Shown piece by piece: positions 45,946-55,116 of a stretch of 64,000 nt of DNA; positions within the stretch are counted from its first letter, which is position 1; every line of letters begins with the position of its first letter. A program made the position numbers and the translations under genes. The DNA is from Paraburkholderia sp. BL10I2N1 (GTDB taxonomy: Bacteria > Pseudomonadota > Gammaproteobacteria > Burkholderiales > Burkholderiaceae), in NCBI RefSeq assembly GCF_004361815.1, contig NZ_SNWA01000002.1:186001-250000 (forward strand). The letters are read 5' to 3'. Below the pieces are notes generated by a model. The model ran no database searches and was not told where the DNA came from. It saw nothing but the letters and a program-made list of their open reading frames with translations.

Positions 45946-47214
45946 CTAACTTCTCGCCGATAACAGCTCCATGCGCTTGCGCTGCAGGAACCGGCGCACG
46001 GCCGGATCGCGCTCGAGTCCGATCGCGAGATCGTACGCGCCGAGCGCTTCGGCCGTCGCGCCGGCACGCGCGAGCAGATCGGCACGGGCGGCCCAGTACG
46101 GCTGGTAGTCGGCTAGCCGCGGATCGTCCGCAAACGGCTCGAGCGCGTCGAGCGCCGCCTGCGGGCCGTCCCGTTCCGCCTGCGCGAGCGCGCGGTTCAC
46201 CGCGACCACCGGCGACGCTGCAATCGCGAGCAGCGCATCGTAGAGCTGCACGATCTCGTCCCAGTTCGGGCGATGCGTCCGGCAGCGGTAGACGTGCGCC
46301 GACTGCAGCGCGGCCTCGAGCTGAAAGCGTCCGATTGCGTTGAATGCGCTTGCGCGCCGTAGCAATGCGTTGGCTGCGTCGATCATCGGCGTGTTCCATG
46401 TCGCCGGATCCTGAGCCGACAGCGGCACGTAGTCGCCAGCCGCATCGCGTCGCGCATCGCGCCGCGCCTGCGCATACAGCATCAGCGCGAGCAGACCAAG
46501 CGTCTCTGGCTCCTCGGGCAGCAGTTCGACGAGCAGTTGTGCAAGAAACAACGCCTCGCCGGCGAGATCGCGCCGGTCGGTATCGCCGCCGACCGGATCG
46601 GTCCACCCTTCCGCATACGCCGCATAGACCGCTTCCAGCACTGCAGCGAGCCGGCCGGGCAACTCCTCGCGCTCGGGTACGTTGAATGGAATGCCCGCTT
46701 CGCGGATCTTGTTCTTCGCCCGCACGAGGCGCTTGCTCATCGCGGCGGGCGACATCAGGAACGCGGACGCAATCGTCTTCGCTTCGAGCCCCAGCACCAC
46801 CTGCAGCATCAGCGGCGTGTGAATCGCGGCCTCGAGCGCAGGGTGCGTGCACGCGAACAGCAGCGCAAGCCGCCGGTCGGGCAACACGCCTGCTTCACGC
46901 TCGTCGATCTCGTCGGCGAGGATCGCGAGCTGGTTCGCCACTTCGTCACCGACACGGCGATGACGCGCGCCGTCGATCGCCCGGCGGCGCGCAACCGTCA
47001 TCAGCCACGCTTCGGGATTCGCGGGGCAGCCGCGCTCCGGCCATTCCGCGAGCGCGACCGCGAACGCGTCGGCCAGCGCGTCCTCGGCCGCGGCGACATC
47101 GCGCGTGCGCATCGCCAGCAGCGCGACGAGCTTGCCGTAACTTCGGCGAGCGACCGCCTCGGCAATCGAATGTGCGGCGCCGTCAGCGTCACGGCCGCCG
47201 CTGGACGGACTCAT
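45946..47214 (-). CDS. ECF42-type RNA polymerase sigma factor with C-terminal extension
   Basis: This 422-residue protein has sigma region 2 (AVARRSYGKLVALLAMRTRDVAAAEDALADAFAVALAEWPERG, PEAWLMTVARRRAIDGARHR), region 4 (LEAKTIASAFLMSPAAMSKRLVRAKNKIR), and a long C-terminal TPR-like helical extension (ALAQAERDGPQAALDALEPF). This is the ECF42 layout, in which the extension rather than an anti-sigma factor is thought to control activity. Its ATG overlaps the stop of the upstream DGPF gene as ATGA, the standard ECF42 partner. Target genes are usually the DGPF genes themselves. Confidence 0.9.
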   Translation of the reverse strand: MSPSSGGRDADGAAHSIAEAVARRSYGKLVALLAMRTRDVAAAEDALADAFAVALAEWPERGCPANPEAWLMTVARRRAIDGARHRRVGDEVANQLAILADEIDEREAGVLPDRRLALLFACTHPALEAAIHTPLMLQVVLGLEAKTIASAFLMSPAAMSKRLVRAKNKIREAGIPFNVPEREELPGRLAAVLEAVYAAYAEGWTDPVGGDTDRRDLAGEALFLAQLLVELLPEEPETLGLLALMLYAQARRDARRDAAGDYVPLSAQDPATWNTPMIDAANALLRRASAFNAIGRFQLEAALQSAHVYRCRTHRPNWDEIVQLYDALLAIAASPVVAVNRALAQAERDGPQAALDALEPFADDPRLADYQPYWAARADLLARAGATAEALGAYDLAIGLERDPAVRRFLQRKRMELLSARS

Positions 47215-47582
47215 GCGGCAGATGGCGCGTCGTAGGGGGCAGTCCAGACCGGGCGCACTTCCATGAGGCCGTGCGCCGCGCCGGGACAGCGCGACGCCCA
47301 CGAGATCGCCGCGTCCAGGTTGGGCACGTCGATCAGGTAGTAGCCGGCGAGCTGCTCCTTCGAATCGGAATACGGTCCGTCAAGCACCTGCGGCTTGCCG
47401 TCGACGAGCCGCACCGTGGTGGCCGTGCTCGTGTGCTGCAGCCGGTTGGCGCCCATCAGCGCTTCCGCTTTTTTCAACGATTCGGTGTACGCGTGATAGG
47501 CGGCAACCCCTTGCTGCCGCTCGCTGTCGGTCATCTGGCTCCAGCGGTTTTCGTCCGAATAGATCATCAACAGGTATTGCAT
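47211..47582 (-). CDS. YCII/DGPF-domain protein, partner of ECF42 sigma factor
   Basis: This 123-residue protein has MQYLLMIYSDENRW, the DGPYSDSKEQLAGYYLIDV motif that names the DGPF family, and the C-terminal EVRPVW. The start has GGAGG and the downstream sigma gene overlaps by four bases. DGPF proteins have a ferredoxin-like YCII fold and no proven activity. Co-transcription with the sigma gene is nearly certain. Confidence 0.92.
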   Translation of the reverse strand: MQYLLMIYSDENRWSQMTDSERQQGVAAYHAYTESLKKAEALMGANRLQHTSTATTVRLVDGKPQVLDGPYSDSKEQLAGYYLIDVPNLDAAISWASRCPGAAHGLMEVRPVWTAPYDAPSAA

Positions 47583-48106
47583 ATGAGCCTCCGTCATGGG
47601 ATTAAGGCGGGTGAATTACATCAGCCCGCCATTACAATGACGCTCGGGCCGCATGCTGACGGACAGGCGGCGTCGAAAAAATCGGGAACGGCGCACCAGC
47701 CTTGATCGTTAGCCTCCGTCGAGGACTCTGCGCATGCCCACTTCGGGCGAGCCCGCCATCCCCTCTACGCGGCTATCAATTTCATCGCACCATTGCCCCT
47801 TCGAGACCTGTCTACGCAAAAGACACCTTGCAAAACTCAACGCCCGGGCGTAACGCCTTAGCTCCCCCTGACCGTGACCGGCCGAGCGGCCGTCGAACGT
47901 ATGCAGGACTGGACCGACGCAGATCGGTCCACCTATCCTATTCGTTCTCTTCGAAGTAGTGAAGAGGCTATGACTGGCGGGGGCAGAATTAGGAACCTAC
48001 GCCGCAAGCTACGCCAGATGGGTCCCTGGCATAGAATTTCGGCAGTGCACGATGAGTCCCTTTGACCTCACAGGTTATTCCGGTGTTCTCGCTGATACCA
48101 GTTTGA
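47583..48106. other. Intergenic region
   Basis: About 520 bases between the DGPF gene (minus) and the NRAMP fragment (plus). It should hold the ECF promoter; I do not recognise its motif with confidence. No gene is supported. Confidence 0.4.
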
Positions 48107-48379
48107 CCCGCATGCCAAACTCGGACTGACCAGCTCGGCACCGCGTCGGCGGTCATCGTCTGCATGACGTTTAATCCGATGACGGCAATGGTGGACAGCC
48201 AGATCGTCCTTAGCATCATCCTGCCGGTCCCGCTCATTGCACTCGTGGTGCTGTCGTCCCGGCGCTCAGTGATGGGTCGTTTTACTGCCTGCCGGAAGCT
48301 CATCGGCGCGGCGGTCTTCGCTACCGGTGTGATTCTGGCCCTGAACGTGGCTCTCATCTGGCAGTCGGTCGTCTCGTAA
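48107..48379 (+). pseudogene. C-terminal fragment of an NRAMP/MntH-type metal transporter
   Basis: About 90 codons encode RTDQLGTASAVIVCMTFNP, then SQIVLSIILPVPLIALVV, then MGRF and a last membrane helix ending ALNVALIWQ. The SQxVLS..LP.P.IAL block and terminal helix match the last segments of MntH-like Mn/Fe transporters. A stop codon at 48104 ends the frame upstream, and no N-terminal part of the transporter is present. It is therefore a remnant. Confidence 0.6.
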
Positions 48380-48483
48380 CAGCGTCCGGGTGCGAAGCAC
48401 GACTTCGTGACTGGCGCTACTGGCGGCAAATGTCTTCATTTCCAGGACAGCGTGACTAGCCCGCTGAGGATCCATGCCCGTAT

Positions 48484-49404
48484 GCACACTCTCGATTCCC
48501 GTGAAATGTTCCAGCCGCGCACCGGCCTCGGTGAGAAGAAACTGCCGGAAGTCGCGCGCGGCTGGTGGCAGGGGGCGGTCCACGCGATGGACCACGCGCC
48601 AGTGGCGTTTAAGCGGAAGGCCCTGCACGTCGAGCACCTTGACCAGGCCCACGCGCACTTCGGACTGAACCACTTGCGCAGATAAAAAGCTGATGCCCAT
48701 GCCCGCCCTGACCGACTGCTTGATCGCCTCGGCACAGCCGAGTTCCATGAAACGCGGTGCCGATGCGTGACTGCAGAACGCTTGGTTGGCGGCGCTGCGG
48801 GTGTCCGTGCCACGTTCCCGTACGATCAGGCATTCGAGCGCAAGGCGCGCATAAGGGATGTTGTGCTCGTAGGCCAGCGGATGCGTCGGCGCGGATACCA
48901 CGACGAAGGGATTGGGTGCAAACGGCTCGGCTACTGTGGCCGGGTCATCCGGCGCGTGCACCATCACAGCGAGGTCGATCTGGTCGCTTCGCAGCAGGGT
49001 GATGAGTTGATCGCGACTGCGCACCGTCATGTCGAGATCGAGCCTGGTCTTCCTTGCATGAACGAGTTGATCAGATGGGGAAAGAAGTAGCTGCCCGACG
49101 TAATCAGCCCGACCCGCAGCCGCTGGATGCCGCCGGTCGTGAGCTCCGCCAGTGATTGCTCGGCGGCCTTCATATCCGCAAGAATCACCTGGCAGTGCCG
49201 CAGAATCAGCTTGCCTGCCTCGGTGAGGGAGATCCGCTTACCGGTGTGACATAACAGCGGCAAGCCAGCCTGATCCTCCATCTGTTTGATCTGCATCGAT
49301 ACCGCCGGCTGGGTCAGGTGAAGGTCCTCAGCCGCGCGGGAAAAACTCAAGTTGCGCGCCACACTTTCGAAAGCCTTGAGTTGTCGAATTGTGATATTTC
49401 TCAT
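48484..49404 (-). pseudogene. CbbR-like LysR regulator gene, frameshifted
   Basis: The N-terminal half starts at 49404 (MRNITIRQLKAFESVARNL, HTH LSFSRAAEDLHLTQPAVSMQIK) and reads correctly to INSFMQGRPG near 49040, then meets a stop. The effector domain continues in another frame from about 49040 (MTVRSRDQLITLLRSDQIDLAVM, VRERGTDTRSAANQAF, RQFLLTEAGARL), as in CbbR-type proteins. One missing base explains the break. The normal C-terminal stop near 48484 also seems lost, since the frame runs on to 48266, opposite the NRAMP fragment. It is probably decayed. Confidence 0.75.
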
Positions 49405-49439
49405 GTGAGGCAGTGTGTCTCCGGGTTCTCAGCAAACAG

Positions 49440-49528
49440 ATTTGGCGTATCGCCCACGTTGCCGTAGCAGCGCTTTAGGCCCGCCTGTTCGAGAACTTCG
49501 ACAATATTTCCGCAACTTTCTTGCCCAT
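49440..49528 (-). pseudogene. N-terminal fragment of pyruvate oxidase/dehydrogenase (PoxB-like)
   Basis: From an ATG at 49528 with GGAGA upstream, the sequence reads MGKKVAEI, then after a one-base shift IVEVLEQAGLKRCYGNVGDTPNLF. That is the start of thiamine-dependent PoxB enzymes (typical form: EVLxxAGVxxCYGIVGDTLN). Similarity ends after about 30 codons, just before the lysR remnant. It is a truncated, frameshifted gene start. Confidence 0.6.
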
Positions 49529-49844
49529 GTTCGTCTCCGTGTACCGGCTCGCATTTCCAGACACAGGTTTTACCCCAAATTCGTGTCCAGAAAAATCGGA
49601 GGCGGTTCAGCATCGATCCGAAGCGCTATTTCGACCGCTAGGCGGAGGATGCGTGGCGCGGCGCTGGCCGATGCTTGCCGAAGTACTGCATCTCGATGAG
49701 CAGACTGCCGGACGCACCTGATGTTGCCCGTTCGATCGGGAGGAGGCACACCGGCCCGGGGCCTGTTCAGATTGTGTCGTGATAACGCGGACGAGTTGCT
49801 GTAGCGAATCGCTCGCCTCTACAGCGTGGGCAATCGCTTAAAAT

Positions 49845-49976
49845 GGTTCTGTCGCATTAAGGCGGTCGGCTAAGATGTGCGGAACAATCTGAACGACGGC
49901 AACCCGATGACGACTTCGAATCCGGCGGTAGCCCGAGTGCTCAAGCGCCTGCATTTTCCGCTCGACGTAATCCTGA
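49845..49976 (+). mobile_element. IS6-family-like insertion sequence remnant (left end and first transposase codons)
   Basis: GGTTCTGTCGCATTAA at 49845-49860 resembles the terminal inverted repeat of IS6-type elements. An ATG at 49907 opens a transposase-like start (MTTSNPAVARVLKRLHFPLDVIL), which in my recollection of Burkholderia IS6 transposases continues with a VRWY motif. Here similarity stops after about 23 codons and the frame ends at 49993. The rest of the element is missing, so the junction near 49976 is a deletion or recombination point. Confidence 0.6.
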
Positions 49977-49977
49977 G

Positions 49978-50335
49978 TCACGAATTACGCTGACAGCGCG
50001 AGTGCGCAGGCCGTAACACGTTCTCCGCAGGGGGCATTTGCTCACGGCCGTCAAACTTCGGCGGCAGCGCGGTCCACACAACCCCATCAATACCTCGAGA
50101 TCTTGCCCAATCTCGAAGGTCGACGATCGTTTTCGACGGCGGCTGGAGCTTGCGAAACCAAAACCCGATATTGCCAGCAACTTTTGGCCCGATGCCTTCG
50201 CGAACGCGGAGTGCTTCCCGTGCGGCGTTCGAGTCGGCGACATCCATTTGCGCCCATAGACTCGGAACCGGCAACGAGTCGAAAACCAGCACGAGAGTTA
50301 GCGGCACATCCAGCTACCGTGATCAACTTCGCCAT
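49978..50335 (-). pseudogene. Small protein gene of unknown function with an apparent frameshift
   Basis: The ATG at 50335 lies one base after the stop of the upstream gene and begins MAKLITVAGCAANSRAGF. A second frame then gives FDSLPVPSLWAQMDVADSN and continues through GPKVAGNIGFWFRKL to PPKFDGREQMPP, which is coherent. Removing one T from the TTTT run near 50283 joins them into about 118 residues. Without the repair, only a GTG-initiated shorter form starting near 50307 would be made. The 3' end abuts the IS6 remnant, and the last 15 residues may be altered by that junction. No function is known. Confidence 0.55.
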
Positions 50336-50336
50336 C

Positions 50337-51068
50337 CTATCTTCCTATCGCCAATCTAAGTTCCGCGATCCGTTTCTCAATTCTAAGGAGGTCGTCTTTT
50401 GGCAGAGCGTCTCCAATCCATAACTTATAGTCCAATAGTTCGCGGAGACGTACTTCGGCCGGGCTATCGGCCCGATCAATAAACATTGCATCATGAGGCG
50501 TTATCGCTCGCACAACAAAAGCTGGCCGGCTACTACGCATCGGCCGGAATGTTTTTGAATGAACCCCGTTCCTCATGCTTAAAGGATGAAATTCACCGAG
50601 CATCAAACCTGCCCCCATAAAAACGGGCTTCGCCATCGAATGCGCCTCGTCTATATATTTCGAATATTGCTCTTCTTTCAGGCCATTCAGGAATACGCAC
50701 ATAGAAAAGAGTCGCGAGTTTCCAGGCATGCAGGCAAACAACCGATGATAAAGCGCAGGTAGCCTGTTTAATGTCGAGAGAAGAATTTCGAATGGTAGTT
50801 CCTTTACATCCCAGGCACAAAAAACCAATGATCCTTCGTCATGAGCTGGCTTGGCAAAAGGGCAAATTGCCCCACGACGGCCCAGTTCAGCATGAGGTCT
50901 CATGATAAAGCCCTCAAGCCAGTCAAGACCCGATTCAAATACCCTTCTGGTGAATTCGTCCGGGATGGATTCGATGTCTGTCGATAAGCATGTCGACCGT
51001 TCTATTTTTTTTATTTCCATATCAAACATTGAGAGGAGAGATTCGCACGTTTCGATATCGGTCGTCAT
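50337..51068 (-). CDS. Hypothetical protein, possibly DUF6875-like
   Basis: This 243-residue soluble protein has no signal peptide. Recognisable patches are ICPFAKPAHDEGSLVFCAWDV and LMLGEFHPLSMRNGVHSKTFRPMRSSRPAFVVRAI; they recall the CPF-containing DUF6875 group, but I hold this weakly. The coding DNA is clearly AT-richer than the surrounding genome (for example TATTTTTTTTATTTCC near 51003), a sign of horizontal transfer. It is followed one base later by the small gene ending at the IS6 remnant, so the two form an operon-like pair. Confidence 0.7.
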   Translation of the reverse strand: MTTDIETCESLLSMFDMEIKKIERSTCLSTDIESIPDEFTRRVFESGLDWLEGFIMRPHAELGRRGAICPFAKPAHDEGSLVFCAWDVKELPFEILLSTLNRLPALYHRLFACMPGNSRLFSMCVFLNGLKEEQYSKYIDEAHSMAKPVFMGAGLMLGEFHPLSMRNGVHSKTFRPMRSSRPAFVVRAITPHDAMFIDRADSPAEVRLRELLDYKLWIGDALPKDDLLRIEKRIAELRLAIGR

Positions 51069-51307
51069 GATCTAAGCCCTCAATTTATTGAGAAGAAAGC
51101 AATACACGATGTGCAAGCGGCGCGTGTCAAGATACTTGTCGCCTCAGTCATGCAGCCAGGGCTGTTTGTTTGCGGCGTGCGAGGCCACTGTGAAGACGGA
51201 ATCGCACTCCGGATTGAGCGGACGACGACAATTAGCGTCCAGTCTCGCGCCCGGCACGTGTCACGTGTTGCTGTGCTTCTTCGATGCCGGGGGGCGGAAC
51301 TGCGCCG

Positions 51308-53161
51308 TCATCGGACGGCTTTGCGCGGGCCCGTTTGCATCCACATCCGTCGCAACGAATTCGTGTGTAAAACTGTAGCGTCCAGGACGTCGGCGCGCCC
51401 GGCATCGAGAGTCCTCTCGTGCACAAATTCCTCGAAGTGAGCCATCACAACATCACGCGCGGTGCGCGAGAACAACGAGTGATCCACCCTCGCGAGTATC
51501 GTTGCCGTAACGTTCGTTAGCTTTCCGAGTTCGCTACCGTTCGGGCCAAAACGGATCGCCAGTTCATCGAGCCCCGCATCGAGCGCGCCGTACACCAGCG
51601 ACGTTCGCACGCCCTTGCGGTCGAGGTCCCTCAAGAGTTGACGGATAGCACCGGTCGAGGTGTGCAGACCCAACCAGCCTTCGAATGCGCTGCCGGCGAG
51701 CGAGGTCAACCGTACGTACCAGCGGCGTCCCAGCTCCACGGCGATCGCTCGCCCATTGGCCCGGCCGGTCAGCAGCCGGAGCCACTTATGGGGGTTGCGG
51801 ATCGAGCGCCGGTACACTTCACTGGATTCGATATGGTGAGCGCCCGGCTTCGTTTGCGGGCCGCCCCAAAAGAAAAACGGCAAGTTGATCGACATGCAGC
51901 CCACCACGTGAGGATGCGCTAACGCCGTATGAATGCTGACGTATGCGCCCGTGCAGACGCCAAACGTGACAACCCCCCGGTATCCGGCCGCCGTCAGCCA
52001 TTCCACGCCCGCCGTCGCGTCTGTGACCGAATGACGGGCGTACACGGCTTCGAGGGTCGGCGAATCTTCGTGATGCAGACTATCGCCAAGGCCGCCCAGG
52101 TCCATGCGTAACGAGGCGACGCCTTGCGCCGCCAGCCGTCGCGCCATCAGTACGGCAAGCCGTCCGTCGCCGACGCGATGAGCCCCGCCCGTATTGACGA
52201 GCAGCACAGCGGGGGCGTGCTCCTGGGCGCGGCGCGGCTGGCACAACACGCCGACGTAGCGCCCGCCTCCGAACACGACAGGCGTCTCATGACCTGCCGC
52301 AAAATCGATCCGGGCATCGGCGGCCGGTGCAAGTATCTCCACCGCCGGCATGGCCGGCGTGCCGGACTGAAAGCCGAGCCACTCGAGCACACTGTCGAAG
52401 GCCCGTCGCGGCGGCACGCTAAACCGTGGGTCGACCAGGAACTTGTCGTACTCCGGAAAAATCTGCACGTCTACGCTCGCACCGTGGCCACGATAATGCT
52501 CGGCCAGATGGCTCATGGATTCGCTGTCGCAAGTATCATGCAGCAGCACACGGGGCGCGGCGAGCCGCTCGCGCTGTACGAGATCAACGTCAGCCAGTTG
52601 CTCGAGCGTGTCGGCATACAGCTGGAATCCGAACGCGCCCACGGCTCGCCCGTCGTCAGCAGCTTGCGCTCCTTCGCGGCCATTTGGGGTCTTGAGCCAG
52701 CTCTTATGCTGCATGCCCAGTTCCCGGATATAACGCTTGCCAGTGATGACGGGCGCCATCAAAACCAGGCTATCGACGTCGCCCAGTTCTTCGGCTGCCA
52801 CGACTGCCAACGTCGCCCCCAGACGCAAGCCGCACAGGATCAGGCGTGTCACACCGGTGGCACCCCGCAAATACTCCGACGCAGCCTTGATGCTGTCGAT
52901 CCATGCGCGAAAGCGCTGCGGGTCTTCCTCGTTGCCGGCCGAATCGCCTGTTCCCGGATAGTCGAAGCGAAGAACGGGAATACCGCCGGCCACTGTCAAT
53001 GCTTCTGCAAAGTCGCGCCAGCCGCGGTGCACGCATAGCGCGTCGTAGCCGAACGGGCTGCACAGCACCACGCCCGTCGTGGCCCCGCCGCCTGCCGGCA
53101 GGTGCAGCGACCCGTAACAGCCACCAAAGGTGACTGGCCTCATTGCAGGATTGCCTGTCAT
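51308..53161 (-). CDS. Double alpha/beta-hydrolase protein of the ligase-ACP operon
   Basis: This 617-residue protein contains two consecutive alpha/beta-hydrolase folds. The first (about 5-270) has VVLCSPFGYDALCVHRGWRDFA, LRFDYPGTGDSAG and an elbow GLRLG; the second (about 290-590) has LLVNTGGAHRVGDGRL, LRMDLGGLGDS and an elbow GVCTG. The elbows would be GxSxG in classical hydrolases, so the first lacks a nucleophile (Arg) and the second has Cys. Related single-domain proteins occur as hydrolases 1 and 2 beside exosortase A systems together with an acyl ligase and a carrier protein. The ATG at 53161 lies just after the ACP stop. Product unknown. Confidence 0.8.
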   Translation of the reverse strand: MTGNPAMRPVTFGGCYGSLHLPAGGGATTGVVLCSPFGYDALCVHRGWRDFAEALTVAGGIPVLRFDYPGTGDSAGNEEDPQRFRAWIDSIKAASEYLRGATGVTRLILCGLRLGATLAVVAAEELGDVDSLVLMAPVITGKRYIRELGMQHKSWLKTPNGREGAQAADDGRAVGAFGFQLYADTLEQLADVDLVQRERLAAPRVLLHDTCDSESMSHLAEHYRGHGASVDVQIFPEYDKFLVDPRFSVPPRRAFDSVLEWLGFQSGTPAMPAVEILAPAADARIDFAAGHETPVVFGGGRYVGVLCQPRRAQEHAPAVLLVNTGGAHRVGDGRLAVLMARRLAAQGVASLRMDLGGLGDSLHHEDSPTLEAVYARHSVTDATAGVEWLTAAGYRGVVTFGVCTGAYVSIHTALAHPHVVGCMSINLPFFFWGGPQTKPGAHHIESSEVYRRSIRNPHKWLRLLTGRANGRAIAVELGRRWYVRLTSLAGSAFEGWLGLHTSTGAIRQLLRDLDRKGVRTSLVYGALDAGLDELAIRFGPNGSELGKLTNVTATILARVDHSLFSRTARDVVMAHFEEFVHERTLDAGRADVLDATVLHTNSLRRMWMQTGPRKAVR

Positions 53162-53163
53162 GG

Positions 53164-53442
53164 CTATCGCCGGGCGGCCGCACACTGCCGGCTCGCCACC
53201 GACTCCTGACGTAGGAGCGGTGCGAGCGCGCTCGCGAGCGAATCGATACATTGAAACAGGTCAAACGTAATCAATTCTCCCGGTATCTCTACGGCCAACG
53301 CGTCTTCAACGGCCAGCATCACACGGACCGTGCCGAGCGAAGACAGGCCGGCGGCGTAAAGGTTGTCGGTGTCGCTCAAGGTATCGACCGGCACGTCAAG
53401 GCATGCGGTTTCCGCAAGAATGCGGCGCAAAGCGGCTCTCAT
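53164..53442 (-). CDS. Acyl/peptidyl carrier protein
   Basis: This 92-residue carrier protein has the phosphopantetheine attachment motif AGLSSLGTVRVMLAVE; the first or second Ser of SSL is the usual site. It is preceded by DTDNLYAA and followed by FQCIDSLASALAPLL, giving the four-helix carrier pattern. A G-rich ribosome site (GGGGGG) precedes the ATG at 53442. It lies between the adenylation ligase and the hydrolase in one operon and probably carries the acid activated by the ligase. Confidence 0.88.
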   Translation of the reverse strand: MRAALRRILAETACLDVPVDTLSDTDNLYAAGLSSLGTVRVMLAVEDALAVEIPGELITFDLFQCIDSLASALAPLLRQESVASRQCAAARR

Positions 53443-53538
53443 TTGCCCCCCCTCTAACGCCTGTTGTTTCAGGCATGTTATCGATGCACTCATGCGCGGC
53501 GATGGCTGGCTATCTTTACCGTGGACCTGGCACAAACC

Positions 53539-55116
53539 TCAGGCGGCAACCATGCCGCGTGCACACTGTCCAGCGAGAGCCATTCTGTCAATTTTGCCGT
53601 TCACGTTAAGCGGGAACGCGTCGATGGCAACGATCCGTTGCGGCACCGCATACACCGGCAAGCGCTGCCGGCACGCCCGCAGAACCAGCGCGACCTCGAC
53701 CCGGGCGTTCGTCACGAAGGCGACGAGGCCGGCGGCTTGCCCGACTTCATCGAGCGGCCATGGGATCACCGCGCACAGCGCAGCATGGCTGCACGCCTGC
53801 ACGACATGTTCGACCTCTTCCAGCTCGACCCGGTTGCCGCGGATCTTGACCTGCGTATCGAGACGCCCCTGAAACACGATTCCGTGTTGCGTTGTTGCGC
53901 GCGCGGCGTCGCGGGTTCGATACCAGCGTTGCGCGCGCCGGCCCGGATAAGTCTTCCCGACGAACCTGTTATTGCCGGCTTCGTCAGGCGACAGATAGCC
54001 ACCGGCAAGCTGCGGGCCAGCGATCAGCAACTCGCCCGTCTGGTCCGCGGCGACCGGTTCGAGCTCGGCATCCACGATCATCAGCTCTACCTCCGGAAGT
54101 GCCCAGCCGAGTGGCATGACGGTGTGCTGCGGATCGTCGAGAAATTCGGCGCTGACCTCGAAGCACGTGCAGGCGATGGTCCCTTCGGTCGGCCCGTACA
54201 TATGCAAGACCCGGCTGTTCGGCGCCGCGCGCATCCACGCCAGCGCCAGCGAGCGAGGCAACGGCTCGCCGCCGAACATCGACACTCGAAGACTCGGGAA
54301 CGCACCCGGCGTCAGCTTGCGCATTTGCTGCATGAAGGTGGCCACTGAAGGCACGCTATTCCAGTGTGTAATTTCGTGAGTCTTGATAAAGCCCGCGCTA
54401 TAGACTGGATCGACGGTGTGAGGCACGTACAGGCAGCCGCCGTTCGCCCAGCAGACGAACATGTCGTGCACGGACGGATCGAAGCTCAGTTCGCAAAACT
54501 GCACATAACGCGCTTCGTGCACTTTATCGGCCAGTTTCAATTGTCCCGTCACATAGGCATCGGCGTTCGCATGCGTGATTGGCACGCCCTTCGGCGCCCC
54601 GGTCGAGCCGGACGTAAAGAGTATGTAAGCGACGTCGTGCGCGGTGCCCGGGTGCTGCACATACGGCGCGGCTGGCAGCGCCGGCAGAGCGGCGGCAACG
54701 GAGGGCAGGTGCGGTTCATCCGCGTCTTCGTCGAGCAGGAAGATCTGCGGGCGTTCGTCGAGCAAGCGCAGCACTTCATCGAGCACCCCGGCGCAACGTC
54801 GATCGACCAGCATCAACGGCGCACCGGACTGCTCGATGATGGCTGCGATCCGCGTAGCCGGCATCTTCGGGCTGAGCGGCACATAGGCCATGCCGGCGTC
54901 AAGAATTCCCAGCACGCCAACATAGGCGGCGGCGCTGCGATGCCCAAGCAGCAAACATCGGCCCGCGTCGCCGGTCCGTGCAACCGCTGCCAGTCCCGCA
55001 GACACGCGACGTGCCCGGGTTTCCATTTCACCGTAGCTGTAAAGACGCTCATTGACCCATAACGCGGGGCGGTGCGCCTGGCTCGCAGCAGAATCGAAGA
55101 AGAAGGTTTGCAACAT
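53539..55116 (-). CDS. Amino acid or acyl adenylation enzyme (AMP-forming ligase)
   Basis: This 525-residue ANL-superfamily enzyme has AMP-binding motif YILFTSGSTGAPKG, then MYGPTEGTIACT, GELLIAGPQLAGGYL, RWYRTRDAA, QGRLDTQVKIRGNRVELEEVE and the C-terminal catalytic lysine region PLNVNGKIDR. The pattern is closer to NRPS adenylation and D-alanine ligases than to acyl-CoA synthetases. It probably loads an amino or aryl/fatty acid on the ACP encoded next (96 bases on). GAGGG precedes the ATG at 55116. No condensation domain is nearby. Substrate not predicted. Confidence 0.88.
   Translation of the reverse strand: MLQTFFFDSAASQAHRPALWVNERLYSYGEMETRARRVSAGLAAVARTGDAGRCLLLGHRSAAAYVGVLGILDAGMAYVPLSPKMPATRIAAIIEQSGAPLMLVDRRCAGVLDEVLRLLDERPQIFLLDEDADEPHLPSVAAALPALPAAPYVQHPGTAHDVAYILFTSGSTGAPKGVPITHANADAYVTGQLKLADKVHEARYVQFCELSFDPSVHDMFVCWANGGCLYVPHTVDPVYSAGFIKTHEITHWNSVPSVATFMQQMRKLTPGAFPSLRVSMFGGEPLPRSLALAWMRAAPNSRVLHMYGPTEGTIACTCFEVSAEFLDDPQHTVMPLGWALPEVELMIVDAELEPVAADQTGELLIAGPQLAGGYLSPDEAGNNRFVGKTYPGRRAQRWYRTRDAARATTQHGIVFQGRLDTQVKIRGNRVELEEVEHVVQACSHAALCAVIPWPLDEVGQAAGLVAFVTNARVEVALVLRACRQRLPVYAVPQRIVAIDAFPLNVNGKIDRMALAGQCARGMVAA

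Noticed and set aside
45770..46852. Minus-strand open frame of 360 codons overlapping the sigma gene
   Set aside because: It is a shifted frame of the ECF42 sigma gene, very rich in Arg and Ala, with no domain.
47989..48429. Minus-strand frame of 146 codons opposite the NRAMP fragment
   Set aside because: The plus strand carries clear transporter-like sequence here, so this frame is its antisense shadow.
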